A stretch of DNA of 36,066 bases from UBA4655 sp044337015 (GTDB lineage: Bacteria; Planctomycetota; Planctomycetia; Pirellulales; UBA1268): contig JBIIOJ010000006.1 of assembly GCA_044337015.1 (NCBI GenBank), positions 1 through 36,066 of the forward strand, in the 5' to 3' direction. This document shows positions 7,106 to 14,802 of this stretch, piece after piece. The notes beneath the pieces are model-generated. The model saw only the letters and a list, made by a program, of their open reading frames with translations, ran no database searches and was not told the origin of the DNA. A program made the translations under genes and the position numbers. Position 1 is the stretch's first letter. Each line of letters begins with the position of its first letter.

Positions 7106-7549
7106 TCAGTCGTGATTCACACCCGCAGGCCCGTCGCCCCCGCGACGGGCCTGCGGCGCTCTGGGGCCGAAGAGCCACTCCGGCAGGCGGGTGACGTTCC
7201 CCTCGCGGTTCACGCAGACCAGCAGCGTGCGGCCTGTCGCAAGGAGTTCCCCGTCACGAAGCACCTCGTAGGTGTGCTCGACGCTCGCGAGCCGAATCAG
7301 CCCGACGTGGGTCCGCACCACGATCAGGTCGTCGTATTCCGCTGCCTTGAGATACCGCACGCTCGCCTCGGCCACGACGAGAAAGAGCCCCGCCTCCTCG
7401 AACACCCGGTAACTTCCGCCGGCCGCCCGGAGCATCTCGGTCCGCCCCATCTCGAAGTAGGCGAGGTAGTTGCCGTGGTAGACGCGACGCATCTGGTCGG
7501 TCTCCTGGTAGCGGACGCGAATCTCCAGGTCGTGGAATCGTTGTTGCAT
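7106..7549 (-). CDS. Acyl-CoA thioesterase, YbgC / 4-hydroxybenzoyl-CoA type
   Basis: A 147-residue hot-dog-fold enzyme predicted to hydrolyse acyl-CoA thioesters. The signature VRYQETDQMRRVYHGNYL (12-29) contains the catalytic aspartate D18 and the family H-x-N-Y-L turn, followed by YFEMGRTEML. The length matches YbgC-type enzymes. The start is the ATG at 7549; the frame stays open upstream, but that extension has no family similarity. It converges with the small secreted peptide gene. The final ~10 codons overlap a strong hairpin at 7124-7155. YbgC in other bacteria is linked to the Tol-Pal locus, but no tol genes are visible here, so the physiological substrate is open. Confidence 0.88.
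   Translation of the reverse strand: MQQRFHDLEIRVRYQETDQMRRVYHGNYLAYFEMGRTEMLRAAGGSYRVFEEAGLFLVVAEASVRYLKAAEYDDLIVVRTHVGLIRLASVEHTYEVLRDGELLATGRTLLVCVNREGNVTRLPEWLFGPRAPQARRGGDGPAGVNHD
7124..7155. terminator. Perfect 14-bp hairpin at convergent gene ends
   Basis: CGCAGGCCCGTCGC (7124-7137) and GCGACGGGCCTGCG (7142-7155) are perfect inverted repeats around CCCC. The hairpin lies inside the last codons of the thioesterase gene, between two convergent genes (stops at 7047 and 7106). It could stop transcription from either side, though no T-run accompanies it. Confidence 0.5.
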
Positions 7550-7693
7550 GGCCGGCTCGCGAAACCCTATTCTTTCCCGTACGTTCGTCGCACGGCCTGA
7601 CGGTACCCCGTCGACCGCGGCCAGCCAAGCCTGGAACGATCCGGTTTCGGCGATGGACTCGGGAATAACGGACTCCGGAATATCGAGCGGAGC

Positions 7694-8227
7694 ATGAGCA
7701 TCGGAGATTCGTCTGAGGGCGGCTCGATCGGGTTCGCGACCGCGCGGGGCCGCAACTGGCCCACGCTCCGGCAATTCACCGTCTTCCTCGAGAACCGCGT
7801 CGGGCAGTTGCTGGAGGTCGTCCGCCGATTCGAGGGATCGAGGGTGCGGATCGTCGCGCTCTCGATCAACGACTCCGGCGAGTGCGCGTTCGTGAGATTC
7901 CTGCTGAGCCATCCCGAGCAAGGCCGGGAGATCCTGGAGCGGGCCGGGCTTGCGCTCATCGAGAGCGACCTCATCGGCGTCGAGCTTCCGATGACGAGGC
8001 AGCCGCTCCTGCGGATATGCACGGCGCTCCTGCAGGCCGAGGTGAACATCATCCAGGCCTACCCGATCCTCGCCCGGCCCCGGGGGCCGCCCGGCCGTGG
8101 CCCTCATGGTCGACAACACCGAGATGGGCCTCGAGACCCTCGGCAGCAAGGGCTTTACGATGATCACCGAGGGGGATCTCAGCGAGGACGACGACGAGAC
8201 CTGAAGCGGCGAGGCCCGGGGGGATGA
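7694..8227 (+). CDS. ACT-domain protein with a C-terminal frameshift
   Basis: As read, the frame gives 177 residues. The first ~130 look like two ACT-type regulatory domains: FTVFLENRVGQLLEVVRRFE (29-48), then a VNIIQAY segment near 117-123. After LARPRG the sequence turns into Gly/Arg/Pro-rich low complexity. Removing one G from the run GGGGG at 8082-8086 restores RPAVALMVDNTEMGLETLG and then an acidic tail SEDDDET ending at a TGA at 8202-8204 (169 residues). So the gene is either frameshifted in this genome or carries a sequencing/assembly error. ACT domains usually bind amino acids; no catalytic domain is attached. The start ATG at 7694 has GGAG just upstream, and the promoter region is shared with the divergent thioesterase gene. 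Confidence 0.8.
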   Translation: MSIGDSSEGGSIGFATARGRNWPTLRQFTVFLENRVGQLLEVVRRFEGSRVRIVALSINDSGECAFVRFLLSHPEQGREILERAGLALIESDLIGVELPMTRQPLLRICTALLQAEVNIIQAYPILARPRGPPGRGPHGRQHRDGPRDPRQQGLYDDHRGGSQRGRRRDLKRRGPGG

Positions 8228-8231
8228 CGCC

Positions 8232-8978
8232 TCACTCGAACATGCCGTCGGGGAGCCCCTTCACTTTGCGGATGATCACCTGCTCGACGCTATCCCACGC
8301 CACGGCCATGAGCGTGATCGTCTTGTCGGACGAGTTCTCCGCAGCGAAGACGCCGTGTGTGCCCCGAGACCAGTTGAAGTCGTAGAACAGCGGCATCACG
8401 ATCTGTCCGCTCTTGAGATGGAGTTCGACCACGCCGCCGTGCTCCGTCTCGCCGAAGAGCTTGGCGACGAGCACCGCGGTCGGGTTGTCGATGCCGTCCA
8501 TTTCAGGCGTGGTGGCGGGCTCGATCCCGTCGAAGGCGGGCGGCACCGCTTCGCTCACCGCGTCCGCGAGCCCGTCGAAGGCATCCGCCACCGGGCCCGG
8601 CTCCACGACGGCCTCTCCCTCGGACCCACCAATGCCCGAAAAATCGGGCACTTCGACCGGCGGGCCCGCCATCGCCTCCCCGGCAGTCTCGACCCCGGGC
8701 TCTGTGACGCCCTGGGCCGCACCGGCCGATTCCTCGGGCTTCTCGGCGGCCTCCGGCACAGGGCCGGGAGGCCCGGGCTCGTCGGACCTCAGCGGAATCA
8801 CGACCGCGACGCCGCACTTCGAGCACGCCCCCCGCTTGCCCGCGAGCTTCGCCGGGACCGTGATCGCGTGGCCGTTGCTGCAGGAGAAGCGGATGGTGCC
8901 CCCCTGCGCCCGGGCAGGCTGCTCCGGCTTGGCGACGGGCTTCGAGCGGCGGATGATGTTCGTCGGTTCGTCGGACAT
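8232..8978 (-). CDS. Zinc-ribbon protein with conserved C-terminal domain, unknown function
   Basis: A 248-residue protein in three parts. Residues ~28-62 form a small metal-binding ribbon with C-x3-H (CSNGH) and C-x2-C (CSKCG) half-sites separated by ITVPAKLAGKRGA. Residues ~66-165 are a Pro/Ala/Glu-rich acidic linker, probably disordered. From about 165 to the end the sequence is well ordered (AVLVAKLFGETEHGGVVELH, then VMPLFYDFNWSRG) and is likely a beta-rich domain. No membrane helix or signal peptide is visible, so it is probably cytoplasmic. It is transcribed divergently from another ribbon-bearing gene (start 9077) with about 100 bp between them. I do not recognise a named family. Confidence 0.75.
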   Translation of the reverse strand: MSDEPTNIIRRSKPVAKPEQPARAQGGTIRFSCSNGHAITVPAKLAGKRGACSKCGVAVVIPLRSDEPGPPGPVPEAAEKPEESAGAAQGVTEPGVETAGEAMAGPPVEVPDFSGIGGSEGEAVVEPGPVADAFDGLADAVSEAVPPAFDGIEPATTPEMDGIDNPTAVLVAKLFGETEHGGVVELHLKSGQIVMPLFYDFNWSRGTHGVFAAENSSDKTITLMAVAWDSVEQVIIRKVKGLPDGMFE

Positions 8979-9076
8979 GCCCCAATTCTAGCCTGCGGGC
9001 CGGAGTCTTGACGCATGCGGCGGCGGGGCCGAAACTTCCGGACTTTCCGGCCGCTCCCAAGAATTCCTGGTGCACC

Positions 9077-9745
9077 ATGCCGATCGTCATCGTCTGCACG
9101 GGGTGCAAATCGAGATTCACCGTCAGCGACCAGTACGCGGGACGGACCGGGCCGTGCCCGAAATGCAAGAAGCCGATCACGATTCCCAAGGCGGAGCAGG
9201 CCGTCGTGATCCATGAGCCGGAGACGTCGGTCGCCCAGGCCAAGGGGGGCCCCCAGGTGCCGATGAAGCCGCTGCCGCGGCGGAACTTGCCCGTCGCCAT
9301 CGGCAGGATCGTGCTGGTGGCGGCCGGATTCGCGGCGACCGCCGCTGCGGCCTGGATCGCCGGCCGGGCGTTCGGCCCGGGCGGTCCTTCGGTCGTGTTG
9401 CTCGGACCGGCGGCCCTCGCGATCGGCCTGGCATGCGCGATCGTCGGGTATGCGATGGTCCGCGACCGCGATCTCGAACCTTTCCGGGGCTCGTCGCTGC
9501 TCGCCCGGGCCGCGGCCTGCGCGGCCGTCTACGCGGTGCTGTGGGGTGTGCGGTCGTTCATGCCCGCGGAGGCGACCTCGGAGATGTACCAGTGGGTCTT
9601 CATCGGTCCCCTCTTCTTCGCGGCTGGCGCCGTCGCAGCGCTCGCCTCGCTCGAGCTCGACTGGGGGCCGGCCGTGATCCACTACAGCTTCTACGTGCTC
9701 GTGACCGCGACGCTGCGTTGGCTCGCGGGCCTGTCGCCGGTTTGA
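9077..9745 (+). CDS. Zinc-ribbon protein with five membrane segments
   Basis: A 222-residue protein beginning MPIVIVCTGCKSRFTV. The ribbon uses C7-x2-C10 and a later CPKC pair (about 28-31) with the spacer SDQYAGRTGP. A linker leads to about five hydrophobic segments, including IVLVAAGFAATAAAAWIAG, VVLLGPAALAIGLACAIVGY and WVFIGPLFFAAGAVAALA. The frame extends upstream to 9008, but the extra 23 residues lack family character and the family start is at the ATG just before the ribbon. This puts the ribbon in the cytoplasm and the rest in the membrane. It is divergent from a related ribbon protein and 34 bp before the HD-domain gene. Function unknown. Confidence 0.78.
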   Translation: MPIVIVCTGCKSRFTVSDQYAGRTGPCPKCKKPITIPKAEQAVVIHEPETSVAQAKGGPQVPMKPLPRRNLPVAIGRIVLVAAGFAATAAAAWIAGRAFGPGGPSVVLLGPAALAIGLACAIVGYAMVRDRDLEPFRGSSLLARAAACAAVYAVLWGVRSFMPAEATSEMYQWVFIGPLFFAAGAVAALASLELDWGPAVIHYSFYVLVTATLRWLAGLSPV

Positions 9746-9779
9746 CTTTTCCGCTCCGCCTCCCCCCGGGCCCCACGAG

Positions 9780-11138
9780 ATGACGATCGGCGACGCCGTT
9801 CCGGAAATCGCGATGCTGGGCACCGGAACCCACGCGGTCCGCATTCCGCCCGACCTTTCGGTGCCGCTCACGCGACGGGTGCGGGCGCTCATAGACACCC
9901 CGGCGATGCGACGGCTCTCGCGGGTCAGCCAGCTCGGGCTCGTGTCGCTCGTCTACCCGGGCGCCGTGCACACGCGGTTCGAGCATTCGCTCGGCGTCTA
10001 CCGGCTGGCGCTCGAGTTTCTCGGTCGGCTCCGCCACGACAAGGCATTCAGCGACCGCGTGAGTCCGGCGGATGCGAAGGCCTTCGTCGTCGCCGCCCTC
10101 GTCCACGACATCGGCCACTGGGCTTTCTGCCATCCGATCGAGGACATCAGGCTCGAGGGGCTCCCCGCCCACGAGTCGCTCGTCCACGGACTCGTGACGC
10201 ATGGGGAGGTGGCGGACGTGCTTTCGCGGCAATGGGGCGTCTCCGCGGAGCGGGTGAGCGGGCTCATCGGGGGCGAGGCGGATGATCCGGCGGGGCTCTT
10301 GCTCTCCTCGCTCCTGTCGGGGCCGGTCGACGTCGACAAGATGGACTACCTCGCCCGCGACAGCCTCCATGCGGGGGTTCCATACGGCCGGCATTTCGAC
10401 GAGGAACGGCTGTTGTCGAGCCTCCGAGTCGCTCCGGACGGCCGGTCGCTCGGCATCAGCGAGAAGGGCCGCGCGGCGGCCGAGATGCTCGTGACGGCGC
10501 GGACCGTCATGTTCAGCGAGGTCTACTGGCACCACACCGTGCGGGCGGCCACCGCCATGCTGCAGCGGGCGGTCTGGCTCGTGCGGGACCGCATCGTGCC
10601 GGAACAGTTCGTGCGATTCGACGACCGCGAGTTCACCGACTGGATCCTCGCCGTGTCACGCGGCGCGCCGGGGGCGGTGCTGGCCGAGGGCCTCTTCGGC
10701 GAGCGTCGACGGCTCCTGAAACGGGTCGCGAGCTTCGACTCGCTGGAGCGGCCCGACGTGCATCGGCGTTACTCGGGCAGACCCTACGCCGCGATGGAGA
10801 GGGCCTCCCACCGCCTCGCCGCGATCCTGTCGTCGCGGACAGGCGTAGCGATCGAGCCCGATCTCGTCGTGATCGACGCGCCGCCGGTGGCGCGCGAGGT
10901 CGAGTTCCGCCTGCCCGTGGAGCGGCAAGCAGCCGGCGGGGTGACCTGGCATCGGCTCGAGGACGTCTCTCCGCTCGTGCGGGCGCTGGCGCACGAGCAG
11001 TTCGACAACGTCGTGAAACGGGTGCGGATCTTCTGTCCGGCCGACGCCGCCATGAAGCTCGCTGCCGACCGGGAAAAAAACGAGGGCGGCTTCGACGCAT
11101 TTCTCGCCGAAGCCGCCCTGGAAGCGGCTGATTCCTGA
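9780..11138 (+). CDS. HD-domain phosphohydrolase, dGTPase/SAMHD1-like
   Basis: A 452-residue protein with the full metal-binding set of this HD family: HTRFEHSLGV (H64, H69), LVHDIGHWAFCHPIE with the H109-D110 pair, a further histidine at H131 (PAHES), and VDVDKMDYLARDS (about 183-194) with D186/D189. LIDTPAMRRLSRVSQLG near 38-54 is the conserved helix that precedes the metal site in dNTP triphosphohydrolases of the SAMHD1/COG1078 type. The reaction is therefore probably hydrolysis of dNTPs or another nucleotide; the exact substrate is not predictable here. The C-terminal ~150 residues are less conserved. It starts 34 bp after the membrane zinc-ribbon gene on the same strand. Confidence 0.87.
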   Translation: MTIGDAVPEIAMLGTGTHAVRIPPDLSVPLTRRVRALIDTPAMRRLSRVSQLGLVSLVYPGAVHTRFEHSLGVYRLALEFLGRLRHDKAFSDRVSPADAKAFVVAALVHDIGHWAFCHPIEDIRLEGLPAHESLVHGLVTHGEVADVLSRQWGVSAERVSGLIGGEADDPAGLLLSSLLSGPVDVDKMDYLARDSLHAGVPYGRHFDEERLLSSLRVAPDGRSLGISEKGRAAAEMLVTARTVMFSEVYWHHTVRAATAMLQRAVWLVRDRIVPEQFVRFDDREFTDWILAVSRGAPGAVLAEGLFGERRRLLKRVASFDSLERPDVHRRYSGRPYAAMERASHRLAAILSSRTGVAIEPDLVVIDAPPVAREVEFRLPVERQAAGGVTWHRLEDVSPLVRALAHEQFDNVVKRVRIFCPADAAMKLAADREKNEGGFDAFLAEAALEAADS

Positions 11139-11168
11139 AGAATTTGCCGCAAAACCGCGAAGTGAGCC

Positions 11169-11582
11169 TTACTGCGCCGGCGCGCCGCCAGGCAGCTTCC
11201 CTTCCTTGATGAGCGCACCGAAGGTCGGGCCACTCTTGCCGTCGCTCGGCATGCCGGCGACCTTTTCGAGCGAGGCCTTGATCTTCTCGACGTTCTTCGC
11301 GTCTTCCTTCTTGTCGAGGAGCCCCGCGAGCGCCTCACCGTAGGCATTGCGATCCTTCTTGCTTTTTCCCACGTGGCAGACGTTGCACTTCTCGGTTTCC
11401 ACCGCCGCCGCGAGGGCCTTCTCGGCCGCATCGGCGCTGTCGGCCTTCACGTACATCGCCTTGAACTCGTCGAAGAACTGCTTGATGGCGTAGGCGGGAC
11501 GGGCCGTGGCCGCCGCCACGATTGCCACGACGAGACCGACGGCCACCGCGAAACGATGCGGAAAACGATTGCTGCGAGCCAT
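11169..11582 (-). CDS. Secreted mono-haem c-type cytochrome-like protein
   Basis: A 137-residue protein with a signal peptide (basic start MARSNRFPHR, hydrophobic FAVAVGLVVAIVAAATA, cleavage near AYA-I). There is a single haem c attachment site CNVCH at 66-70. The flanking helices are lysine/alanine-rich, and PTFGALIKEGKLPGG lies near the end. It lacks the usual second half of a classical class I cytochrome c, and no obvious distal methionine ligand can be assigned with confidence (one candidate is in AGMPSDG). The start at 11582 has AGGAGA about 9 nt upstream. It likely acts in the periplasm as a small electron carrier or haem-sensing partner. The kinase gene ends upstream on the same strand. 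Confidence 0.82.
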   Translation of the reverse strand: MARSNRFPHRFAVAVGLVVAIVAAATARPAYAIKQFFDEFKAMYVKADSADAAEKALAAAVETEKCNVCHVGKSKKDRNAYGEALAGLLDKKEDAKNVEKIKASLEKVAGMPSDGKSGPTFGALIKEGKLPGGAPAQ

Positions 11583-11631
11583 GCGGGAACATCTCCTGGA
11601 GAACATGATCGAAGGCTTTCGCCACGGTCCC

Positions 11632-11664
11632 ATTATCAGACCCTGCGGCGGCGCGGGATGTCAA
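11632..11664 (-). promoter_or_regulatory. Weak promoter candidate for the cytochrome gene
   Basis: On the minus strand TTGACA (11664-11659) precedes GATAAT (11637-11632), about 50 bp before the start codon. Both hexamers are good, but the 21-bp spacer is long for a sigma70-type promoter. Confidence 0.3.
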
Positions 11665-11701
11665 GCAATCGGCCGGCGAATCCCGCCTTTTCCAAGGTCA
11701 A

Positions 11702-13888
11702 CTAGGGCGAGTCGGCGGGGCCGATCCGCGACGAGTGCTCCATGGGCGCCGCCGCGGCCGCGAAGTCGATGTCGATCCGCTCGGCCGCCCCGTCGATCCG
11801 ACGGTAGATGTCGCTCCCCTCGTACCGGCTGCCGGCATCGATCCACTCCACGGCGGCCTGGTAGGCCTCGGGCGTCTCGATGCCCGACTGAACGACGAGC
11901 GCGGCGCCCTGCGGCACGACGAACCTCGATGCCCTGGCAGTCGCAAACAACGACGCGAACATCGGCCGTGCCGGGGCGTCGAGCAGGCAGACGAGCCCCT
12001 CGTCGCAGGCGAAGAACGACCGGTCGAGCGAGAGCCTCGCGACCGCCCCGGACGACGCTCCCCCCTCGACCACGAGGAACCTGCGAGCGGTCGTGACCTG
12101 GCTCGATGATACCGTCACCGCGATCTCGCCGGCTCCAAAAGCCCGGATCACCGTCGCATCGCCCGACACCGTCGCCCGCTCGAACCGGATCACCCGCCGG
12201 ACCGGTTCCTCCGATCCCTCGACGTCGATCACGACCGGCGGCTCACCGGCGAGGTCCGCCTCGGCGACGTCGCCTGCCAGTTCGACGCTGGCGTCGCGCA
12301 ACTCCAGTTCGCTCGCCCCCTTCATCAGGAACAGGCTTTCCCCGCGGCGGGGATGAGGCGATTCGCAGCGGATATCGATTCCCTCGATCACGAGGCTCCC
12401 CGACTCGATCGGGATCAGGGCCCGGCCGACCCGTTCGCCACCGCTCGATTCCGGGGTCGCCAAGCTGAGGGTGGGCCGGGTTCCATCGGCGGCCCTGATC
12501 ACGACCCGTTTGCCCGATATGGAGAACGCCGGCTCGACCCGCACACCGACGGAAATGGACTCGATCTCGAGCACGTCGCCGTCCTTCGCCTGCGTCACGG
12601 CCTCGGCAAGCCGGCCTACCGGAGGACGGATCACCGTGCCCGCCGTCGCAGCGACCTGAGCCGGCGGCTGCGAGACCCCCGTCGAACGCCCCTGCCCCTG
12701 CTTCCAGAAGAGCGCTGCCACGATCACTCCGAAGGCCGCGACTGGCACGAGCCACGGAACGTGGTCGGAGAGTCGCCACGGCGTCACCACCGACGGCGCA
12801 ACCGCCGTGGCCCGCGGCACCGCCATGCCGACGCCCAACTCGTCCGCGAGCCCCGCAAGGTCGGCCACGAGGTCCAGTGGATGCGGGTAGCGGTCGTCGG
12901 GGGATTTTTCCATGAGCCGGGTCACGGCCGCGGCGAGCTTCCGCGGCACGTCCGGCCGGATCTGGCCGATCGGCACCGCCACATCCTGCTGGTGCTGGAG
13001 CAGCTTCTGCACCATCGTCCCCTCGGCGAACGGCGGCCGCCCAGCCAGCAGGAAGTAGAGCGTGCAGCCGAGCGAGTAGAGATCGCTGCGGACGTCGGCG
13101 CCCCTCGGGTCCCTCGCCTGCTCCGGTGAAATGTAGTCGAACGTCCCGAGCGTCATGCCGCTCACGGTGAGGTCGTTCGTGCCGCTCACCTGGTGGAGCC
13201 GCGCGAGCCCCATGTCGACCAGCTTCGCCTGCCCATCGGGCGTGATGATGATGTTCGAGGGCTTGATGTCACGATGGACGACCTCGCGTTCCGACGCGTG
13301 CGCGAGCGCCACGGCGATCTGAACCGCGACGGCAACCGTGCGGGGCACGTCGAACGGCCCGCTCTCGGACACGAGCTCCCGCAGATTTCTCCCCTCGATG
13401 TACTCGAAGACGATGAAATGCCAGCCGCCCTCGTAGCCGACCGCGTGAACGCGGCCGATGTTCTCGTGGTCGAGACGCGCGGCCGATTGCGCCTCGTTGC
13501 GGAATCGCCGAACGAGCTCCTCGTCGGCCGACGACTCCGCGAACAGGACCTTGACGGCCACGGTGCGGTCGAGAGTCGTGTCGCGGGCACGGAAAACCGC
13601 GCCCATGCCGCCCCCGCCGACGAACTGCTCGAGCTCGTAGACGCCGAGGGTCGTTCCCTCGAGCGCTCTGCCGACCTCCTGGACGGCCGACTGCGTCCGG
13701 CGGAGCGGGGGCGTCAGTCCGCCATGGAGCGACGAGCCGGTCGGCCCGGCGGCCGGCGAGAGCACCGTCGCGTCGGCGCTGTCGGAAGACCGCTTCAGGA
13801 CGTGCGTGGCATCGTCCCCCGCGGCAGCCGCGACACGTCGCGGCTGCGAGGAAAGGCCCGAGGACGGGGAATCGCTGTCAAGGGGCAT
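11702..13888 (-). CDS. Membrane-anchored Ser/Thr protein kinase with beta-rich C-terminal domain
   Basis: A 728-residue protein from the ATG at 13888, chosen because GGAG lies 6-9 nt upstream; the frame extends slightly further. After a ~80-residue low-complexity head comes a Hanks-type kinase domain (about 84-350): glycine loop VGGGGMGAVFRA (90-101), VAVKVLF with K113, VVHRDIKPSN with D207, a DMG triad (D225) in place of DFG, and SPEQ in the activation segment. A single membrane span, WLVPVAAFGVIVAALFW, is at about 379-395. The ~330 residues beyond it show recurrent short beta motifs (for example VVIRAADGTRPTLSLA, SLVIEGIDIRCES), suggesting a right-handed parallel beta-helix, probably on the outer face of the membrane. 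It likely phosphorylates cytoplasmic targets in response to an unknown external or envelope signal. Confidence 0.88.
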   Translation of the reverse strand: MPLDSDSPSSGLSSQPRRVAAAAGDDATHVLKRSSDSADATVLSPAAGPTGSSLHGGLTPPLRRTQSAVQEVGRALEGTTLGVYELEQFVGGGGMGAVFRARDTTLDRTVAVKVLFAESSADEELVRRFRNEAQSAARLDHENIGRVHAVGYEGGWHFIVFEYIEGRNLRELVSESGPFDVPRTVAVAVQIAVALAHASEREVVHRDIKPSNIIITPDGQAKLVDMGLARLHQVSGTNDLTVSGMTLGTFDYISPEQARDPRGADVRSDLYSLGCTLYFLLAGRPPFAEGTMVQKLLQHQQDVAVPIGQIRPDVPRKLAAAVTRLMEKSPDDRYPHPLDLVADLAGLADELGVGMAVPRATAVAPSVVTPWRLSDHVPWLVPVAAFGVIVAALFWKQGQGRSTGVSQPPAQVAATAGTVIRPPVGRLAEAVTQAKDGDVLEIESISVGVRVEPAFSISGKRVVIRAADGTRPTLSLATPESSGGERVGRALIPIESGSLVIEGIDIRCESPHPRRGESLFLMKGASELELRDASVELAGDVAEADLAGEPPVVIDVEGSEEPVRRVIRFERATVSGDATVIRAFGAGEIAVTVSSSQVTTARRFLVVEGGASSGAVARLSLDRSFFACDEGLVCLLDAPARPMFASLFATARASRFVVPQGAALVVQSGIETPEAYQAAVEWIDAGSRYEGSDIYRRIDGAAERIDIDFAAAAAPMEHSSRIGPADSP

Positions 13889-14016
13889 GCTTCGCTCCGG
13901 AACGACCCTAGCACGGCCGGTTCGCACGGGTCAAACGCCCCGGCTGCCCGGCTGGTAGAATTTTCGTCGACGCGGCTCGCACAAGCCGGAGCGTTCGGGA
14001 TTCAACGAGGTTTACC

Positions 14017-14601
14017 ATGCAGATCGAATACGAATCGGAGGCCGGCGGGCCGTCCTTGGCGGCGAAGGTCTCGCGGTGGAGCCTGCTCGTCGGCGGACTG
14101 CTCGCCCTCCTGGGATTCCTCGCCGTCGCGGCGCCATGGGCGGCAGCGACCGCGGTGGCGATGCTCTGCGGCATCGCGCTGGTGACGGCGGGGGCGTCGC
14201 AGGTCGCGATGACGGCCGGCACCTTCACCTGGCGGGGCTTCTGGCTCACGCTCGCCTGCGGCGTGCTGTCGATCGTGGCGGGCGTCGGCATGCTCGTGCT
14301 GCCGCAGGCCGGGGTCGAGGCGCTCGTGACGTTCCTGGCGATCATCCTGCTCTTCGAGGCGGCCGCGAAGCTGTCGGCCGCCTTCGTGGTGCCGAGCGGG
14401 CTCCCTTGGGGCTGGCTGCTGCTCGACGGGGCGCTGACGGCGATACTGGGGGCAATCCTGCTCACGGCCAAGCCGGCAGCGGCAGAGGTGCTGCTCGGTA
14501 TCTTCGTTGGCGTGAACCTGCTGTCGAGCAGCGCGATGTTTCTCGGCGCCGGCTGGTCGCTTCGCCAGGCAGGGAAGATCCCAGATGGATTCAGAGGCTG
14601 A
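14017..14601 (+). CDS. HdeD-like (DUF308) membrane protein
   Basis: A 194-residue protein with about six membrane segments in three similar pairs, as in the HdeD/DUF308 family. Examples are SLLVGGLLALLGFLAVAAPW, ATAVAMLCGIALVTAGA, LTLACGVLSIVAGVGMLVLP and LLLDGALTAILGAILL. Proline-glycine turns and a basic C-terminus (RQAGKIPDGFRG) follow. HdeD in enterobacteria is tied to acid resistance, but the family is broad and the role here is unknown. The start ATG at 14017 has GAGG about 9 nt upstream. It is divergent from the kinase gene, and its last codons overlap the small cysteine-rich gene at 14585. Confidence 0.83.
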   Translation: MQIEYESEAGGPSLAAKVSRWSLLVGGLLALLGFLAVAAPWAAATAVAMLCGIALVTAGASQVAMTAGTFTWRGFWLTLACGVLSIVAGVGMLVLPQAGVEALVTFLAIILLFEAAAKLSAAFVVPSGLPWGWLLLDGALTAILGAILLTAKPAAAEVLLGIFVGVNLLSSSAMFLGAGWSLRQAGKIPDGFRG

Positions 14602-14764
14602 TCGCGGATCGCAGCCGGCCGCATTGCCCGAGGATGGGGAAGCATGCCGCGTCCGGCCAGCCTGCCCGGCCTGCGGGGGTGTACTCATCGAGATCCGCGC
14701 GAAGCTTCAGTGCACGCAGTGTCACACGATCTGCGAGACCTGCTGCGAAGGCGGCCCGGGCTAG
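14585..14764 (+). CDS. 59-aa cysteine-rich zinc-ribbon protein
   Basis: A short gene read directly from the sequence: ATG at 14585, TAG at 14762-14764. It overlaps the last 17 nt of the HdeD-like gene in another frame, a typical coupled arrangement. The first ~25 residues are polar. The core is CPACGGVLIEIRAKLQCTQC (27-46) followed by HTICETCCEGG, giving C-x2-C and C-x2-C knuckles 14 residues apart plus a further C-x2-C-C. This is a compact zinc ribbon, possibly with a second metal site. It is probably cytoplasmic; whether it acts on DNA, RNA or protein cannot be said. Coding is supported by the dense, well-spaced cysteines and the overlap with its neighbour. Confidence 0.68.
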   Translation: MDSEADRGSQPAALPEDGEACRVRPACPACGGVLIEIRAKLQCTQCHTICETCCEGGPG

Positions 14765-14779
14765 CATATCGAGGGCCCG

Positions 14780-14797
14780 CGCTTCGACAATGAAGCG
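14780..14797. terminator. Short hairpin between convergent stops
   Basis: CGCTTC (14780-14785) and GAAGCG (14792-14797) form a 6-bp stem with loop GACAAT. It lies in the 38 bp between the cysteine-rich gene stop (14764) and the giant gene stop (14803). It is weak and lacks a T-run. Confidence 0.3.
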
Positions 14798-14802
14798 TGG
14801 CA

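Noticed and set aside
7106..8167. 353-aa extended frame of the thioesterase
   Set aside because: The upstream ~200 residues are antisense to the ACT-domain gene and lack family similarity; the ATG at 7549 starts at the family boundary.
3900..11138. dCTP deaminase and HD dNTPase considered as a nucleotide-depletion phage-defence set
   Set aside because: They are 5.3 kb apart, in different transcription units, with housekeeping neighbours and standard domain content, so no defence cluster is supported.
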